A stretch of DNA of 64,000 bases. It comes from Nisaea nitritireducens. Its GTDB lineage: Bacteria > Pseudomonadota > Alphaproteobacteria > Thalassobaculales > Thalassobaculaceae. The notes below the pieces were generated by a model. It had not been told where the DNA came from. It searched no databases and saw only the letters and a list, made by a program, of their open reading frames with translations. Positions 1 to 8,677 of this stretch are shown here, piece after piece (within the stretch, counting starts at the first letter, position 1; each line of letters opens with the position of its first letter). Location of the stretch: positions 1-64,000 of the forward strand of contig NZ_JACZFS010000033.1 in the NCBI RefSeq assembly GCF_014904795.1, read 5' to 3'. A program made the position numbers and the translations under genes.

Positions 1-349
1 GCACGGCGGGATCGAGCACCGGCAGGTCGCCCTGGATATTGACGATGGCGTCGTGTTTTGCGTCGGGGTCGAGCGTGCAGAGCGCCTCCCAGATCCGGTC
101 GGAGCCGGAGGGATGGCCCGGGTCTGTCAGCACCGCCTCCCCGCCATGATCGCGGACGGCATCGGCGATCTCCTTCTCGGCGCAGGCAACGGCGACCCGT
201 CCGAGATCGGCCTCTTCCGCCCGGCGCACCACATGCACGATCATCGGCAGACCGCCGATATCGGCGAGCGGCTTGTTCGGCAGCCGCTCAGACTTCATCC
301 GGGCGGGGATCAGGACAATAGGATTAGAGGGTGTCGCGTTCGCGGCCAT
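1..349 (-). CDS. kdsB: 3-deoxy-manno-octulosonate cytidylyltransferase, 5' part only
   Basis: Runs off the left edge; the first 116 codons are present. KdsB couples CTP to KDO in the cytosol, making the activated sugar for the lipopolysaccharide inner core. The N-terminal nucleotide-binding signature IPARMKSERLPNKPL (residues 14-28) is intact. It is followed by GHPSGSDRIWEAL and NIQGDLPVLDP; the last corresponds to the family motif QGDEP, with Leu for Glu. The ATG at 349 begins a protein of normal KdsB N-terminal length. The gene is divergent from the cytochrome gene at 616, so the 266-base gap should hold both promoters. The family call is firm; the C-terminal half is outside the window. Confidence 0.93.
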   Translation of the reverse strand, partial: MAANATPSNPIVLIPARMKSERLPNKPLADIGGLPMIVHVVRRAEEADLGRVAVACAEKEIADAVRDHGGEAVLTDPGHPSGSDRIWEALCTLDPDAKHDAIVNIQGDLPVLDPAV

Positions 350-615
350 GTCAGTCTCGCTCTTCGTCTTTCCGTTCCCGCCGGGCGCCCCATTCTGCCA
401 TTTCTTGCGGCGAAATGTCGCGCGGCCAGGGCGCTCTGTCCGCATGCCGGTAAATGTCCGGACTTGCGTCTTAGAGGGCGGAACCTTATAGGAAACTGTT
501 AAAGGACTGTCGCCTGCCGAATTTGGCGAAACGGTCCGGATGTGAGATAGCTGGGCCGCGCGGAGCCTTTCCGGGCACCGATGCGGCGGGAAACAAAGGC
601 GGGACGAGGTTCGGC

Positions 616-1212
616 ATGTCATCTTCTCTGGAATTCAACAAGCTGGCCGCGGGCGTTCTGTGTGGCGGATTGCTTCTGATGGGCGTCGGCAAATTCGCAG
701 GCGTGCTGGTGCACCCCGAGCAGCTCGAAACCAATGCCTATACGGTCGAAGTCGCCGAAGGCGCCGCAACGGCCGCCGCGCCGACCGGACCCGCTCCGAT
801 CGAGCCGATCCTCGGCCTTCTCGCCAGCGCCGATGTGGCCAGCGGGCAGAAAGTCGCGAAGAAGTGCGCGGCCTGCCACAGCTTCGACAAGGGCGGCCCG
901 AACAAGGTTGGCCCGAACCTCTTCAATGTCGTGATGGCCGCCAAGGGTCATGTTGACGGCTTCGCCTATTCCGATGCGCTCCTGTCCTCCGGCGAGACCG
1001 ACAACTGGACCTACACGGCGCTGAACCACTTCCTGCTGAAGCCGAAGGATTATGCGCCGGGCACGAAGATGAACTTCGCCGGCATCAAGAAGGCTTCCCA
1101 GCGCGCGGACCTCGTTGCCTATCTCCGCTCTCTCGCGGACAGCCCGGCAGCGCTGCCGTCGGCCGAGGAAATCCAGGCTGCGGACGACGCGTTCAAAGCC
1201 GCTGGCGGCTGA
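616..1212 (+). CDS. cycM: Membrane-anchored class I cytochrome c (CycM type)
   Basis: A 198-residue monoheme cytochrome c tethered to the cytoplasmic membrane with the heme domain in the periplasm. CycM-type proteins shuttle electrons between the bc1 complex and terminal oxidase. An uncleaved hydrophobic anchor lies at about residues 9-27. An Ala/Pro-rich linker follows, then the heme site CAACH at 84-88 and the axial Met152 in GTKMNFAG. The ATG at 616 was chosen over an upstream in-frame start because it follows a purine-rich ribosome site (gggacgagg) and places the anchor at the N-terminus. A strong intrinsic terminator follows at 1236-1265. Placement beside kdsB is common in alphaproteobacteria. 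Confidence 0.9.
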   Translation: MSSSLEFNKLAAGVLCGGLLLMGVGKFAGVLVHPEQLETNAYTVEVAEGAATAAAPTGPAPIEPILGLLASADVASGQKVAKKCAACHSFDKGGPNKVGPNLFNVVMAAKGHVDGFAYSDALLSSGETDNWTYTALNHFLLKPKDYAPGTKMNFAGIKKASQRADLVAYLRSLADSPAALPSAEEIQAADDAFKAAGG

Positions 1213-1235
1213 TCGCCAACCGGAATTCAGGATTG

Positions 1236-1265
1236 AGCCGGGCCCGGATGTGGCCCGGCTTTTTC
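1236..1265 (+). terminator. Rho-independent terminator after cycM
   Basis: A 9-bp perfect stem (agccgggcc at 1236-1244 with ggcccggct at 1252-1260) has a 7-base loop and is followed by a T run. It ends the cycM transcript 24 bases after the stop codon and lies just before hisN, so hisN probably has its own promoter or depends on read-through. Confidence 0.85.
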
Positions 1266-1282
1266 ATTTTGGGAGCAAGACT

Positions 1283-2059
1283 ATGACCCGGCCCTCCACG
1301 ACTGAGCTTGCCAGCTTCGCCGCCTCGCTCGCCGATGCCGCCCGCGGCGTCATCCGCCGCTATCACAATTTCGGCGTCAACATCGAAGCCAAGGCCGACG
1401 AGAGCCCGGTGACAGTGGCCGACCGTGGCGCGGAGCGGGTCATGCGCGCGCTGATCGAGGAACGCTTTCCGGAGCACGGCATCGCCGGCGAGGAATATGG
1501 CAAGGTCCGTGAGGATGCCGAATTCGTCTGGTCGCTCGACCCGATCGACGGCACCAAGGCCTTCATCACCGGCAGCCCCCGCTTCGGCACCCTGATCGGC
1601 CTGGTCGAAAACGGTGCGCCGGTCCTCGGCGTGATCGACATGCCCGTGCTGGACGAGCGCTGGATCGGCGGCCGGGACTACATGGCCCGCATGAACGGCT
1701 CCCCGGTCGAGGTCCGCGCCTGCCCGCAGCTCTCCGACGCCATTCTCGCCGCCACCTCACCCGCCATGTTCGAGGGCACCGAAGAGATCTACGCCAGGCT
1801 CTGCGCCGGAACGCGCTATCAGGTCTATGGCGGCGACTGCCACAATTTCGCGACCCTCGCCGGCGGCCATGTCGATCTCTGCGTCGAGGCCGGTCTGCAG
1901 GATTACGACTTCCTCGCCGTGGTCCCGGTCATCGAGGCCGCAGGCGGCATCGTCACCGACTGGGAAGGCAACCGCCCCGCCCCGGGCTCCACCAACCGCA
2001 TCTGCGCCGCCGGCGACAAGCGCGTCCACGAAGCCGCCCTGAAGATCCTGAACGGCTGA
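1283..2059 (+). CDS. hisN: Histidinol-phosphatase, inositol monophosphatase family
   Basis: A 258-residue Mg-dependent phosphatase. HisN-type members hydrolyse L-histidinol phosphate, the penultimate step of histidine synthesis in many actinobacteria and alphaproteobacteria. The metal-binding motif DPIDGTKAF and the upstream GEE glutamates are present. The second family motif (usually WDxAAG) appears as QDYDFLAVVPVIEAAGG, the form typical of the HisN branch rather than of inositol monophosphatases. The ATG at 1283 follows gggagcaag. No other his genes are nearby, which is normal for hisN. A general inositol monophosphatase role cannot be excluded from sequence alone. Confidence 0.85.
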   Translation: MTRPSTTELASFAASLADAARGVIRRYHNFGVNIEAKADESPVTVADRGAERVMRALIEERFPEHGIAGEEYGKVREDAEFVWSLDPIDGTKAFITGSPRFGTLIGLVENGAPVLGVIDMPVLDERWIGGRDYMARMNGSPVEVRACPQLSDAILAATSPAMFEGTEEIYARLCAGTRYQVYGGDCHNFATLAGGHVDLCVEAGLQDYDFLAVVPVIEAAGGIVTDWEGNRPAPGSTNRICAAGDKRVHEAALKILNG

Positions 2060-2090
2060 CACTGGTTTCTTTCCCTCTCTCTCTCTTCAT

Positions 2091-2175
2091 CGTCATCCCG
2101 GCCGGAGAGCCGGGACCTGGTTGTCATAGAGCGCAGCCCGCCATCCTCTGGATCCCGGCCTTCGACGGGATGACA
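2091..2175. repeat. Palindromic intergenic repeat, copy A
   Basis: An element of about 85 bases beginning cgtcatcccgg and ending cgacgggatgaca. The two ends are reverse complements, so the whole unit can fold as one long hairpin with smaller hairpins at each end (cccggccggagagccggg on the left). It is one of five copies in this window. With copy B it fills most of the 353-base gene-free stretch between hisN and the gene at 2413. The rest of that gap, 2281-2412, is AT-richer and should hold the next gene's promoter. Confidence 0.8.
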
Positions 2176-2197
2176 ACCTTGGAACGTCACCTACCAC

Positions 2198-2280
2198 CGT
2201 CACCCCGGCGCAGGCCGGGGTCCACAGATCAAAGAGCGGTGTCCGTCATCCATGGATCCCGTCCTTCGACGGGATGACGA
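2198..2280. repeat. Palindromic intergenic repeat, copy B
   Basis: Second copy, 22 bases after copy A. It begins cgtcaccccggcgcaggccgg and ends cgtccttcgacgggatgac. Its middle (gtccgtcatccatggatccc) is shared almost exactly with copy C at 17.9 kb, so B and C form one subfamily. It is non-coding. Confidence 0.8.
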
Positions 2281-2412
2281 TGATGTTGTGCGTCTCCGCT
2301 ACCGTCGAATGGACGCACCGTATATGGCCTCATATGTAAACGCGCTGAACTCTTAGGCGAATATCCGCAATTAACTATCGCGCGGAAAATTCTCCGCTGT
2401 ATTCTTCTTTAA

Positions 2413-3372
2413 ATGTCTATCCGCTATTGGTTGTACGCAATTGCACTTGGGGGATGCCTGATCTCTGGGCCGCTACGCGCCCAAGAGAAAGATTCGTCCG
2501 CCAGTCCAAGCCCACAGGTAGAAAAACAGCCCCTCGGGAAAGCGGATGACCATCCAGCCTTACCCGATCCGCTTGCTTTACCAGTTCGGATCATTCAGAG
2601 CGAGGAAGAGGTCGCGCATGAACGTAAGCGTGAAAGCAGCTCTGATGAGTACAAGGCAGCAGGCCTGGAGGCCCAAGAACGTTCCGCTGAAGCCGCGGAG
2701 AAAAGCGCTCAAGCCGCTGATTGGCAGATATACCTCACAGGCGTGCAGGCCATTTTTGCGCTCATCGGAACTGCCGGACTGATCTTCGCTCTGTGTTTGA
2801 GCCATAAGGCCAACAAGGCCGCTCTAAGAGCCGCGAAGGCCGCCGAAGAAACTGCCGCCATCACGCAAAACACCGCCAAGAAGCAACTTCAGGCTTACGT
2901 CTCCCTCGCCCCCGCTGGGTTCATCTACGACAAATACACTCAGAAGCCGATAATTCGCGTCGAGCAATCCAACACCGGGCAAACCCCAGCCCGGAACGTT
3001 CGCGCTTGGGGGATGGTCGACGCACTCGACTATCCGCTTCCCCCTGATTTCGTCTTCCCAGAACCCGAATTCGGAGATGCCGTCAATACAGTGAATCCGG
3101 GGCAAAGATTCTATATTCCGTACGAGTACAAAACGTCCGTGCCCGCAGGTGATATCAAATCTACGACCATCATCGCCGCCAACAGAGAGACTTCCAAAAG
3201 GTTCTATTTCATAGGAGTCGTCGAGTACGACGACATCTACGGCGAGACGAGGAGAAGAACTCAGGCTTGTTGGTCCATTAAGATTCAAGATGCCGACATG
3301 AAAGAGAGTCGCTGGGGGACGATTATCGAAACGCCATTCGACTTTACAGGCGACCACAACGACGCAGATTAG
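2413..3372 (+). CDS. Hypothetical membrane protein, low-GC orphan
   Basis: A 319-residue protein of unknown function. It has a cleavable-looking signal peptide (residues 1-23, ending LRAQ), an Ala/Glu-rich helical stretch (about 70-105, likely coiled coil) and one membrane helix at about 108-128 (YLTGVQAIFALIGTAGLIFA). After a second Ala/Lys-rich helix comes a C-terminal domain of about 170 residues rich in beta-type sequence (IRVEQSNTGQTPARNV, then YIPYEYKTSVPAG). Base composition is visibly less GC-rich than its neighbours, with common AT-ending codons, and two palindromic repeats precede it, so recent acquisition is plausible. Similar coiled-coil plus TM proteins are widespread and uncharacterised. 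No partner gene is adjacent. Confidence 0.75.
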   Translation: MSIRYWLYAIALGGCLISGPLRAQEKDSSASPSPQVEKQPLGKADDHPALPDPLALPVRIIQSEEEVAHERKRESSSDEYKAAGLEAQERSAEAAEKSAQAADWQIYLTGVQAIFALIGTAGLIFALCLSHKANKAALRAAKAAEETAAITQNTAKKQLQAYVSLAPAGFIYDKYTQKPIIRVEQSNTGQTPARNVRAWGMVDALDYPLPPDFVFPEPEFGDAVNTVNPGQRFYIPYEYKTSVPAGDIKSTTIIAANRETSKRFYFIGVVEYDDIYGETRRRTQACWSIKIQDADMKESRWGTIIETPFDFTGDHNDAD

Positions 3373-3556
3373 ACACGCCGCCAGCACCGCGAACCTACGC
3401 ATTGTCGTCTAGGTGCATTTGATATTTAATCCCGCTCTCGGGCCGCGATGACGGACTTGGGGGTTGGTCGGGTGAAATCACCCCTCCACCTTTGCCTCGG
3501 CCTCACTCCGTGCTAGGACCGAATTCCAGCCTTTTGAACAATTTCCGGAGAGTTCC

Positions 3557-4489
3557 ATGCCCGCCGTTATGTTCCGGTCCACGAGCGATTCCGCGCCTGC
3601 CTGGGAAGAAATGCTGAAACAGCGGATTCCGGGGCTCGACTTCCGGTCCTGGCCGGATATCGGCAATCCGGAGGATATCGAGTTCGTGCTCGCCTGGAAG
3701 ATGCCTCCGGGCACGCTTGATGGCATGCCGAACGTGAAATGCATCTGTTCCCTCGGTCAAGGTGTGGATCATATTTTCGCCGATCCCAATCTGCCGGAAG
3801 GTGCCCAGATCATGCGGCTGGTCGATCCCTGGATGTCCCAGGCGATGAGCGAGTGGGTGCTGCTGCATGTGCTGCGCTACCACCGTCAGGCACCGGAATA
3901 TGAGGAGCTGCGGAAGAGCAAGACCTGGAAATCCCTGCCGGCGCCGGATACGGCGAGCCGGAAGGTCGGCATTCTCGGCCTCGGCGCGCTCGGCGCGGAT
4001 GCCGCCTCCAAGATCGCCGCACTCGGGTTCGACACCGCCGGCTGGAGCCGGACGGAAAAGCAGATCGAGGGCGTGAAGAGCTATTACGGGGAAGACCAGC
4101 TGATGGATTTCCTGGCCCGGACCGAGATCCTCTGCTGCCTGCTGCCGCTGACCAAGGCGACCGAGGGCGTGATCAATGCCAAAACCCTGGCCGCGCTGCC
4201 CGAGGGTGCCTTCGTGATCAATTCAGGCCGCGGCGGTCATGTGGTCGAGGAGGATCTGCTGGCGGCACTGGATAGCGGCCATATCGCCCATGCGGCCCTC
4301 GACGTGTTCCGCACCGAGCCGCTGCCGCAGGACAGCCCGTTCTGGGAGCATCCGAAGGTCGATCTCTGGCCGCATGTCTCGGCCCAGACCAACCCGGTCA
4401 GCGCCGGGGACCAGGTCGCCGATGCGATCCGGAAAGTGTTCAGCGGCGAGACGCCGGACAATCTGGTCGATCCGAAAATTCAGTACTGA
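3557..4489 (+). CDS. ghrA: Glyoxylate/hydroxypyruvate reductase A-like D-2-hydroxyacid dehydrogenase
   Basis: A 310-residue NAD(P)H-dependent reductase of the D-isomer-specific 2-hydroxyacid dehydrogenase family. GhrA-type members reduce glyoxylate and hydroxypyruvate in the cytosol. The Rossmann motif GILGLGALG is followed by WSRT, a pattern that favours NADPH. The catalytic triad positions are visible: Arg in INSGRGGHVVEEDLL, Glu in LDVFRTEPLP and His in WPHVSAQTNP. The ATG at 3557 follows ccggagagttcc. Its length matches GhrA. The true substrate is not fixed by sequence. A convergent MarR gene starts beyond its 3' end. Confidence 0.85.
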   Translation: MPAVMFRSTSDSAPAWEEMLKQRIPGLDFRSWPDIGNPEDIEFVLAWKMPPGTLDGMPNVKCICSLGQGVDHIFADPNLPEGAQIMRLVDPWMSQAMSEWVLLHVLRYHRQAPEYEELRKSKTWKSLPAPDTASRKVGILGLGALGADAASKIAALGFDTAGWSRTEKQIEGVKSYYGEDQLMDFLARTEILCCLLPLTKATEGVINAKTLAALPEGAFVINSGRGGHVVEEDLLAALDSGHIAHAALDVFRTEPLPQDSPFWEHPKVDLWPHVSAQTNPVSAGDQVADAIRKVFSGETPDNLVDPKIQY

Positions 4490-4516
4490 GCGGAATGCGG
4501 GGACAGGTGGCCGGCG

Positions 4517-4894
4517 TCAGTCGGCCGCTTCGGCCTCGAACCGGCTGCCGCGTGACGCGTCGACAACAAGGTCGCCGAACTCGGTCAGGAAGACCGAGCC
4601 TTTCACAGTCCGCTGCACCAGCACGCTGCGCCGGTCCGCCTCGTCCGGGCGGCGGCGCACGAAACCGTATTCGCCAAGACGATCAAGCGCCCGGGTAATG
4701 GCCGGTTTCGAAACGTTCAAAGCGGCGGCGAGCCCGCGCACCGTATGCGGCGGATTCTCGATATAGACGGTGAGCAGGACCGCCAGTTGCCGGGCGGTCA
4801 GGTCCGGCGTATCGCGCCGGACGCTTTCGACCAGGGCTTTGCGCCAAATGCCTAGGGCTTGTATCGAATCGACAGCCATATCCGGTACCAGCAT
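4517..4894 (-). CDS. MarR-family transcriptional regulator
   Basis: A 125-residue winged-helix DNA-binding protein. The core TARQLAVLLTVY, then VRGLAAALNVSKPAITRALDRLGEYGFVRR (helix-turn-helix and recognition helix) and RRPDEADRRSVLVQ (wing) are typical of MarR. It is slightly short for MarR because the C-terminal dimerisation helix is reduced. It lies downstream of the aminopeptidase gene on the same strand, separated by about 110 AT-rich bases that contain TTG and CAA half-sites around the palindrome CGAATTCG just upstream of its start. Self-repression is likely by family habit but not shown. The ligand is unknown. Confidence 0.8.
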   Translation of the reverse strand: MLVPDMAVDSIQALGIWRKALVESVRRDTPDLTARQLAVLLTVYIENPPHTVRGLAAALNVSKPAITRALDRLGEYGFVRRRPDEADRRSVLVQRTVKGSVFLTEFGDLVVDASRGSRFEAEAAD

Positions 4895-5006
4895 AACCCT
4901 GTTTGTTACGAATTCGATTTGACAATACAGGGAGCAACCGCACCGCGCAACGAAAGATCGTTCGCAAAACGCGAATTTACTGTCAGCTAACCGTATTTAC
5001 CGACCG

Positions 5007-6395
5007 TTAACCATAACGTTTGCGCAACATTTTATAAAAAGCCCGTATACCCATGACTTCCCCGCCTTCCGGGCGGCCCGGCCGGGACTTCAGGTTCCAG
5101 GCCATCACGTCGACATGAGCCCATCGTGTCTCCGACGAAACGAAGTGCTCCAGGAAAAGCGCCGCCGTGATCGCGCCGCCATATCCGCCCGATCCGGTAC
5201 TGGAAAGATCGGCGTTCGGCGATTTCAGCATCTCCCGATAAGGCTTGTGCAGCGGCAGCCGCCAGAGCGCGTCCCGTGCCTCCAGCCCGCCTTCCAGGAG
5301 ATCCGCGGCAAGGTCGTCATCGTTACAGAAAAGCGCGGGCAGGTCGGTGCCCAGCGCCACCCGGGCAGCGCCGGTCAGGGTGGCGAAATCGAGAATCATC
5401 TCCGGCTTTTCACTATCCGCTTCGGTCAGCGCGTCGGCCAGCACAAGGCGGCCTTCGGCATCCGTGTTGCCGACCTCGACGGTCAGTCCCTTGCGCGACG
5501 GCAGGATATCCATCGGCCGGAAGGCATTGCCGGAGATCGCATTCTCCACCGCCGGCACCAGCACCCGGAGCCGCACCGGCAGCTCCGCGTCCATGATCAG
5601 TTTGGCGAGCCCCAGCGCATGGGCCGACCCGCCCATATCCTTTTTCATCATCAGCATGCCCGCAGCGGGCTTGATGTCCAGACCGCCGCTGTCGAAGATC
5701 ACGCCCTTGCCGACAATCGTCACCTTCGGATGGCTTTTCTTGCCCCAGCGGATATCGATCAGCCGCGGCGCCCGGTCGGCGGCCCGGCCGACGGCGTGGA
5801 TCATCGGGAAATTCTCGGCCAGAAGCGCCTCGCCCTCGATGATCTCGATCTTCGCCTTGTAGCTCTTGGCGAGATCGGACGCCGCGTCTGCAAGCTCTTC
5901 CGGGCCGAGATCGTTGGCCGGCCGGTTGATCAGGTCGCGGGCAAGCCCAGTCGCCTCGGCAAGGCGGCGCACCTCGTCCTGATCGGCGCCGTCGGGCCAG
6001 ACCAGCTCGGCCTTGAAGACGGTCTTTTCCTTGAACGTGTCGAACCGGTAATGCGCCAGCGCCCAGCCGGTCGCCGCGCTTGTTGCCGCCTCGGGCGACA
6101 GCTCCGCCTCAAGGTAATAGCGGCCCTTCGGCAGCACGGCCGGCAGCGGCGCCAGATCCCAGAGACCGCCTCCCGGCACCTCCTGCTCCTCCACACCGAA
6201 CAGGACGCGCTCGAGCCCGCCATCGGCATCGGGCAGGAAGCAGGTCCCCCCCGGCGCTGCCGAAAACTCCGATTCGCCGATCCAGCGCGCGGTGCGGGCG
6301 TCCGCTGCTTTCCGCCATGCCGGCAAGGTGGCGGCGCTGACCGGGGTCAGCGGAATGGATTTCGGGGTCGCTTTTCCAACGAAACGGAACGGCAT
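5007..6395 (-). CDS. Leucyl aminopeptidase family protein (peptidase M17)
   Basis: A 462-residue cytosolic metallo-aminopeptidase that removes N-terminal residues from peptides. The C-terminal catalytic domain contains the two-metal site: VGKGVIFDSGGLDIKPAAGM with the conserved Lys and Asp, MKKDMGGSAH, and the M17 signature NTDAEGRLVLADAL. The N-terminal 150 residues form the usual divergent domain. The C-terminus (MGIRAFYKMLRKRYG) is typical. Alphaproteobacterial genomes often carry this PepA paralogue in addition to classical PepA. It has 112 bases of non-coding DNA before the downstream marR. Confidence 0.88.
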   Translation of the reverse strand: MPFRFVGKATPKSIPLTPVSAATLPAWRKAADARTARWIGESEFSAAPGGTCFLPDADGGLERVLFGVEEQEVPGGGLWDLAPLPAVLPKGRYYLEAELSPEAATSAATGWALAHYRFDTFKEKTVFKAELVWPDGADQDEVRRLAEATGLARDLINRPANDLGPEELADAASDLAKSYKAKIEIIEGEALLAENFPMIHAVGRAADRAPRLIDIRWGKKSHPKVTIVGKGVIFDSGGLDIKPAAGMLMMKKDMGGSAHALGLAKLIMDAELPVRLRVLVPAVENAISGNAFRPMDILPSRKGLTVEVGNTDAEGRLVLADALTEADSEKPEMILDFATLTGAARVALGTDLPALFCNDDDLAADLLEGGLEARDALWRLPLHKPYREMLKSPNADLSSTGSGGYGGAITAALFLEHFVSSETRWAHVDVMAWNLKSRPGRPEGGEVMGIRAFYKMLRKRYG

Positions 6396-6566
6396 CGGGG
6401 GGCTCCAGTAAAAGAGACGGTGCTTTTGTTCTAGCCTGCACGGCAGACCCGCTCAAGCGAAGCCGCGATGGATCGCCCCAGCTCGGCGCCCTGTTGCATG
6501 TCAGAGGTTGCGCAGCAGGCTCCAGCCGGTTCAAATGGCGGCAACAAAGCTCGGAGGAAAACCGTT

Positions 6567-7226
6567 ATGGCGCCGTACAGCCTCATCATTGGAAACAAGA
6601 ACTATTCGTCCTGGTCAATGCGGCCGTGGCTGATGATGACCGCGTGCGACATCCCGTTCGAGGAAACAGTGATCGCGCTCGACACGCCGAACACGCGTCA
6701 GGAAATCCTGCGGCATTCGCCGTCCGGCTTTGTTCCGGTCCTGAAAGACGGCGAGCTGACGGTCTGGGACAGCCTATCTATCGGCGAGTATCTGGCCGAG
6801 AAGCATCCGGAAGCAGGGTTGTGGCCCGACGACCCGATCGCCCGCGCGCGGGCCCGGTCGGTCTCGGCGGAAATGCATTCCGGTTTCGGCGCCGTGCGCA
6901 AGAACATGCCGATGAATATCCGCTCCAGCTTCCCGGGGCATGGGCGCGCGCCCGGCGTGCAGGAAGACATCAACCGGATCTCTGCAATCTGGCGGAACCA
7001 CCGGCGCCGGGTGACCAACCCCGACGACGGGCCGTTCCTTTTCGGCCGCTTTTCCATTGCCGACGCGATGTTCGCACCGGTGGTCTCCCGGTTCCGGACC
7101 TATGCTGTCGATCTGACGGATGAAGCCGCGGCCTATGCCGAGGCAATCTGGGACATGCCGGCGATGAAGGCCTGGGTGGAAGACGCCAGGAACGAGCCGA
7201 TGGTGATCGACCGGCACGAACTCTAG
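6567..7226 (+). CDS. Glutathione S-transferase family protein
   Basis: A 219-residue protein with an N-terminal thioredoxin-fold glutathione-binding domain (YSLIIGNKNYSSWSMRPWL; Ser residues at the usual catalytic position) and a helical C-terminal domain (GRFSIADAMFAPVVSRFRTY). The cis-Pro and Glu-Ser glutathione-binding elements appear as GFVPVL and WDSLSIGEYL. The ATG at 6567 was chosen because tcggaggaaaacc precedes it; an upstream in-frame ATG would add 33 unlikely residues. The physiological substrate is unknown. It is convergent with the MATE gene, with 10 bases between stops. Confidence 0.85.
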   Translation: MAPYSLIIGNKNYSSWSMRPWLMMTACDIPFEETVIALDTPNTRQEILRHSPSGFVPVLKDGELTVWDSLSIGEYLAEKHPEAGLWPDDPIARARARSVSAEMHSGFGAVRKNMPMNIRSSFPGHGRAPGVQEDINRISAIWRNHRRRVTNPDDGPFLFGRFSIADAMFAPVVSRFRTYAVDLTDEAAAYAEAIWDMPAMKAWVEDARNEPMVIDRHEL

Positions 7227-7236
7227 GCCGCATGTA

Positions 7237-8553
7237 TTACTCGGCGAGGCCGCGCTCCAGCCGCGGATAATACAGCGCCATGGCCCCTGCCCTGACCAGC
7301 AGGAACAGGCAATAGGCGGCCCAGAGCCCATGATTGCCGTACAGGTCGGTCAGCGGATATGCCGCCGCGACGAAGACCGCGAGGGCGATCAGCATGCCGT
7401 TCCGCATCTCCGCCCCGCGTGTTGCTCCGATGAACATTCCGTCGAGCTGGAAGGACCAGACCGCGACAAGCGGGATCGCCGCCGCCCATGGCAGATAGTC
7501 ACGGGCGACGTCCCGCACGGTCTCGATGCTGGTCATCAGGTCGATGAAGAGAGTGCCGCCGGCGAAGAACAGCACCGTCATCAGGACGGCCAGAACGGCG
7601 GCGCCCTTGGTGGTGGCAATCACCGCCGCACGCAGTTGCACCCGCGACCGCCGTCCGATCGCCTCGCCCACCAGCGCCTCTGCGGCATGGGCATAACCGT
7701 CCAGGCCGTATCCTGCGACGCTTTTGAAGATCAGAAACACCGCATTGGCCGCCAACACCGTGTCCCCGAGCTTCGCGCTCTCGTTCATGAAGAAGGCGGA
7801 GGCCGTCAGCACCGCCAGCGTGCGGATGAAGATGTCCCGGTTCACCGCCATCATCGCCTTCAGGCGACGGACAGCCGCCAGCTCCCGAAGGCGCGGCAGG
7901 CGGACATCGCGCGGCGCCAGGCGCCAGACCAGCACGGCACCGACCAGAAGTCCGATATACTGGGCAATCACCGTCGCCAGCGCGACGCCTTCGATGCCCC
8001 AGTCGAGCCCCAGCACGAAGATCAGGTTCAGCACCACATTCACGGAGTTGATGACGACCTGCTGGATCAGCCCGCCGCGCATCGCCTGCATGCCGAACAG
8101 CCAGCCAAGAACCGAGAAATTGCACAAGGCCGCCGGTGCGGCCCAGACACGGATCATGAAATAGGACCGCGCCGCCTCCTCGACCTGCTCGCTGCCGTCG
8201 AGGATGGAGAAGGCAAAGTCAGCCATCGGCACAGTCAGGGCGAGGCAAATGCCGCCGAATAACAGCGACAGCAGCAAGGCCCGGCCGAGACTGGCCAGAA
8301 CCTCCGTCCCGTCGCCCGCACCTTTCGCCTGAGCGACAAAGCCCGTGGTGCCCATGCGCAGGAAGCCGAAGCCCCAATAGATGTAATTGAACAAGAGGGT
8401 ACCGAGCGCCACGCCGCCGATATAGAAGGCGGCATCCAGATGGCCGACCACGGCCGTATCCACCGCACCGACCAGAGGCACCGTCAGATTTGACAGCACG
8501 ACGGGCCAGGCGAGGTTCCAGACCCGGCGGTTGATGGTCGGCTGGAGGGACAT
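7237..8553 (-). CDS. MATE-family multidrug/toxin efflux transporter (DinF-like)
   Basis: A 438-residue inner-membrane protein with about 12 hydrophobic helices in two related bundles, as in Na+- or H+-coupled MATE exporters. The N-terminal RRVWNLAWPVVLSNLTVPLVG and VDTAVVGHLD match the DinF branch. Start is the ATG at 8553, preceded by the ribosome site gcagcacgaacc and followed directly by the conserved N-terminus; upstream codons give no membrane sequence. It lies 124 bases downstream of cobD on the same strand and may share its transcript. Substrate unknown. Confidence 0.87.
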   Translation of the reverse strand: MSLQPTINRRVWNLAWPVVLSNLTVPLVGAVDTAVVGHLDAAFYIGGVALGTLLFNYIYWGFGFLRMGTTGFVAQAKGAGDGTEVLASLGRALLLSLLFGGICLALTVPMADFAFSILDGSEQVEEAARSYFMIRVWAAPAALCNFSVLGWLFGMQAMRGGLIQQVVINSVNVVLNLIFVLGLDWGIEGVALATVIAQYIGLLVGAVLVWRLAPRDVRLPRLRELAAVRRLKAMMAVNRDIFIRTLAVLTASAFFMNESAKLGDTVLAANAVFLIFKSVAGYGLDGYAHAAEALVGEAIGRRSRVQLRAAVIATTKGAAVLAVLMTVLFFAGGTLFIDLMTSIETVRDVARDYLPWAAAIPLVAVWSFQLDGMFIGATRGAEMRNGMLIALAVFVAAAYPLTDLYGNHGLWAAYCLFLLVRAGAMALYYPRLERGLAE

Positions 8554-8677
8554 GGTTCGTGCTGCCTTCGATTGCTCGGGGTGGCGGGGTGTAATCCGGC
8601 CCCGACCATAAAGACAAGCCTGTCCGGCCGATCCGAATAAAATCGAACGGCGACCGGTCAGATCTGTCGAGATGGCT

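Noticed and set aside
4995-5013. TTTA-N7-TTAAC resembling a CtrA site
   Set aside because: One mismatch in the first half and position at the 3' end of the aminopeptidase gene make chance likely.
6528-6545. ggttcaaatggcgg resembling a tRNA T-loop
   Set aside because: No matching acceptor or anticodon stem; it is the leader of the glutathione transferase gene.
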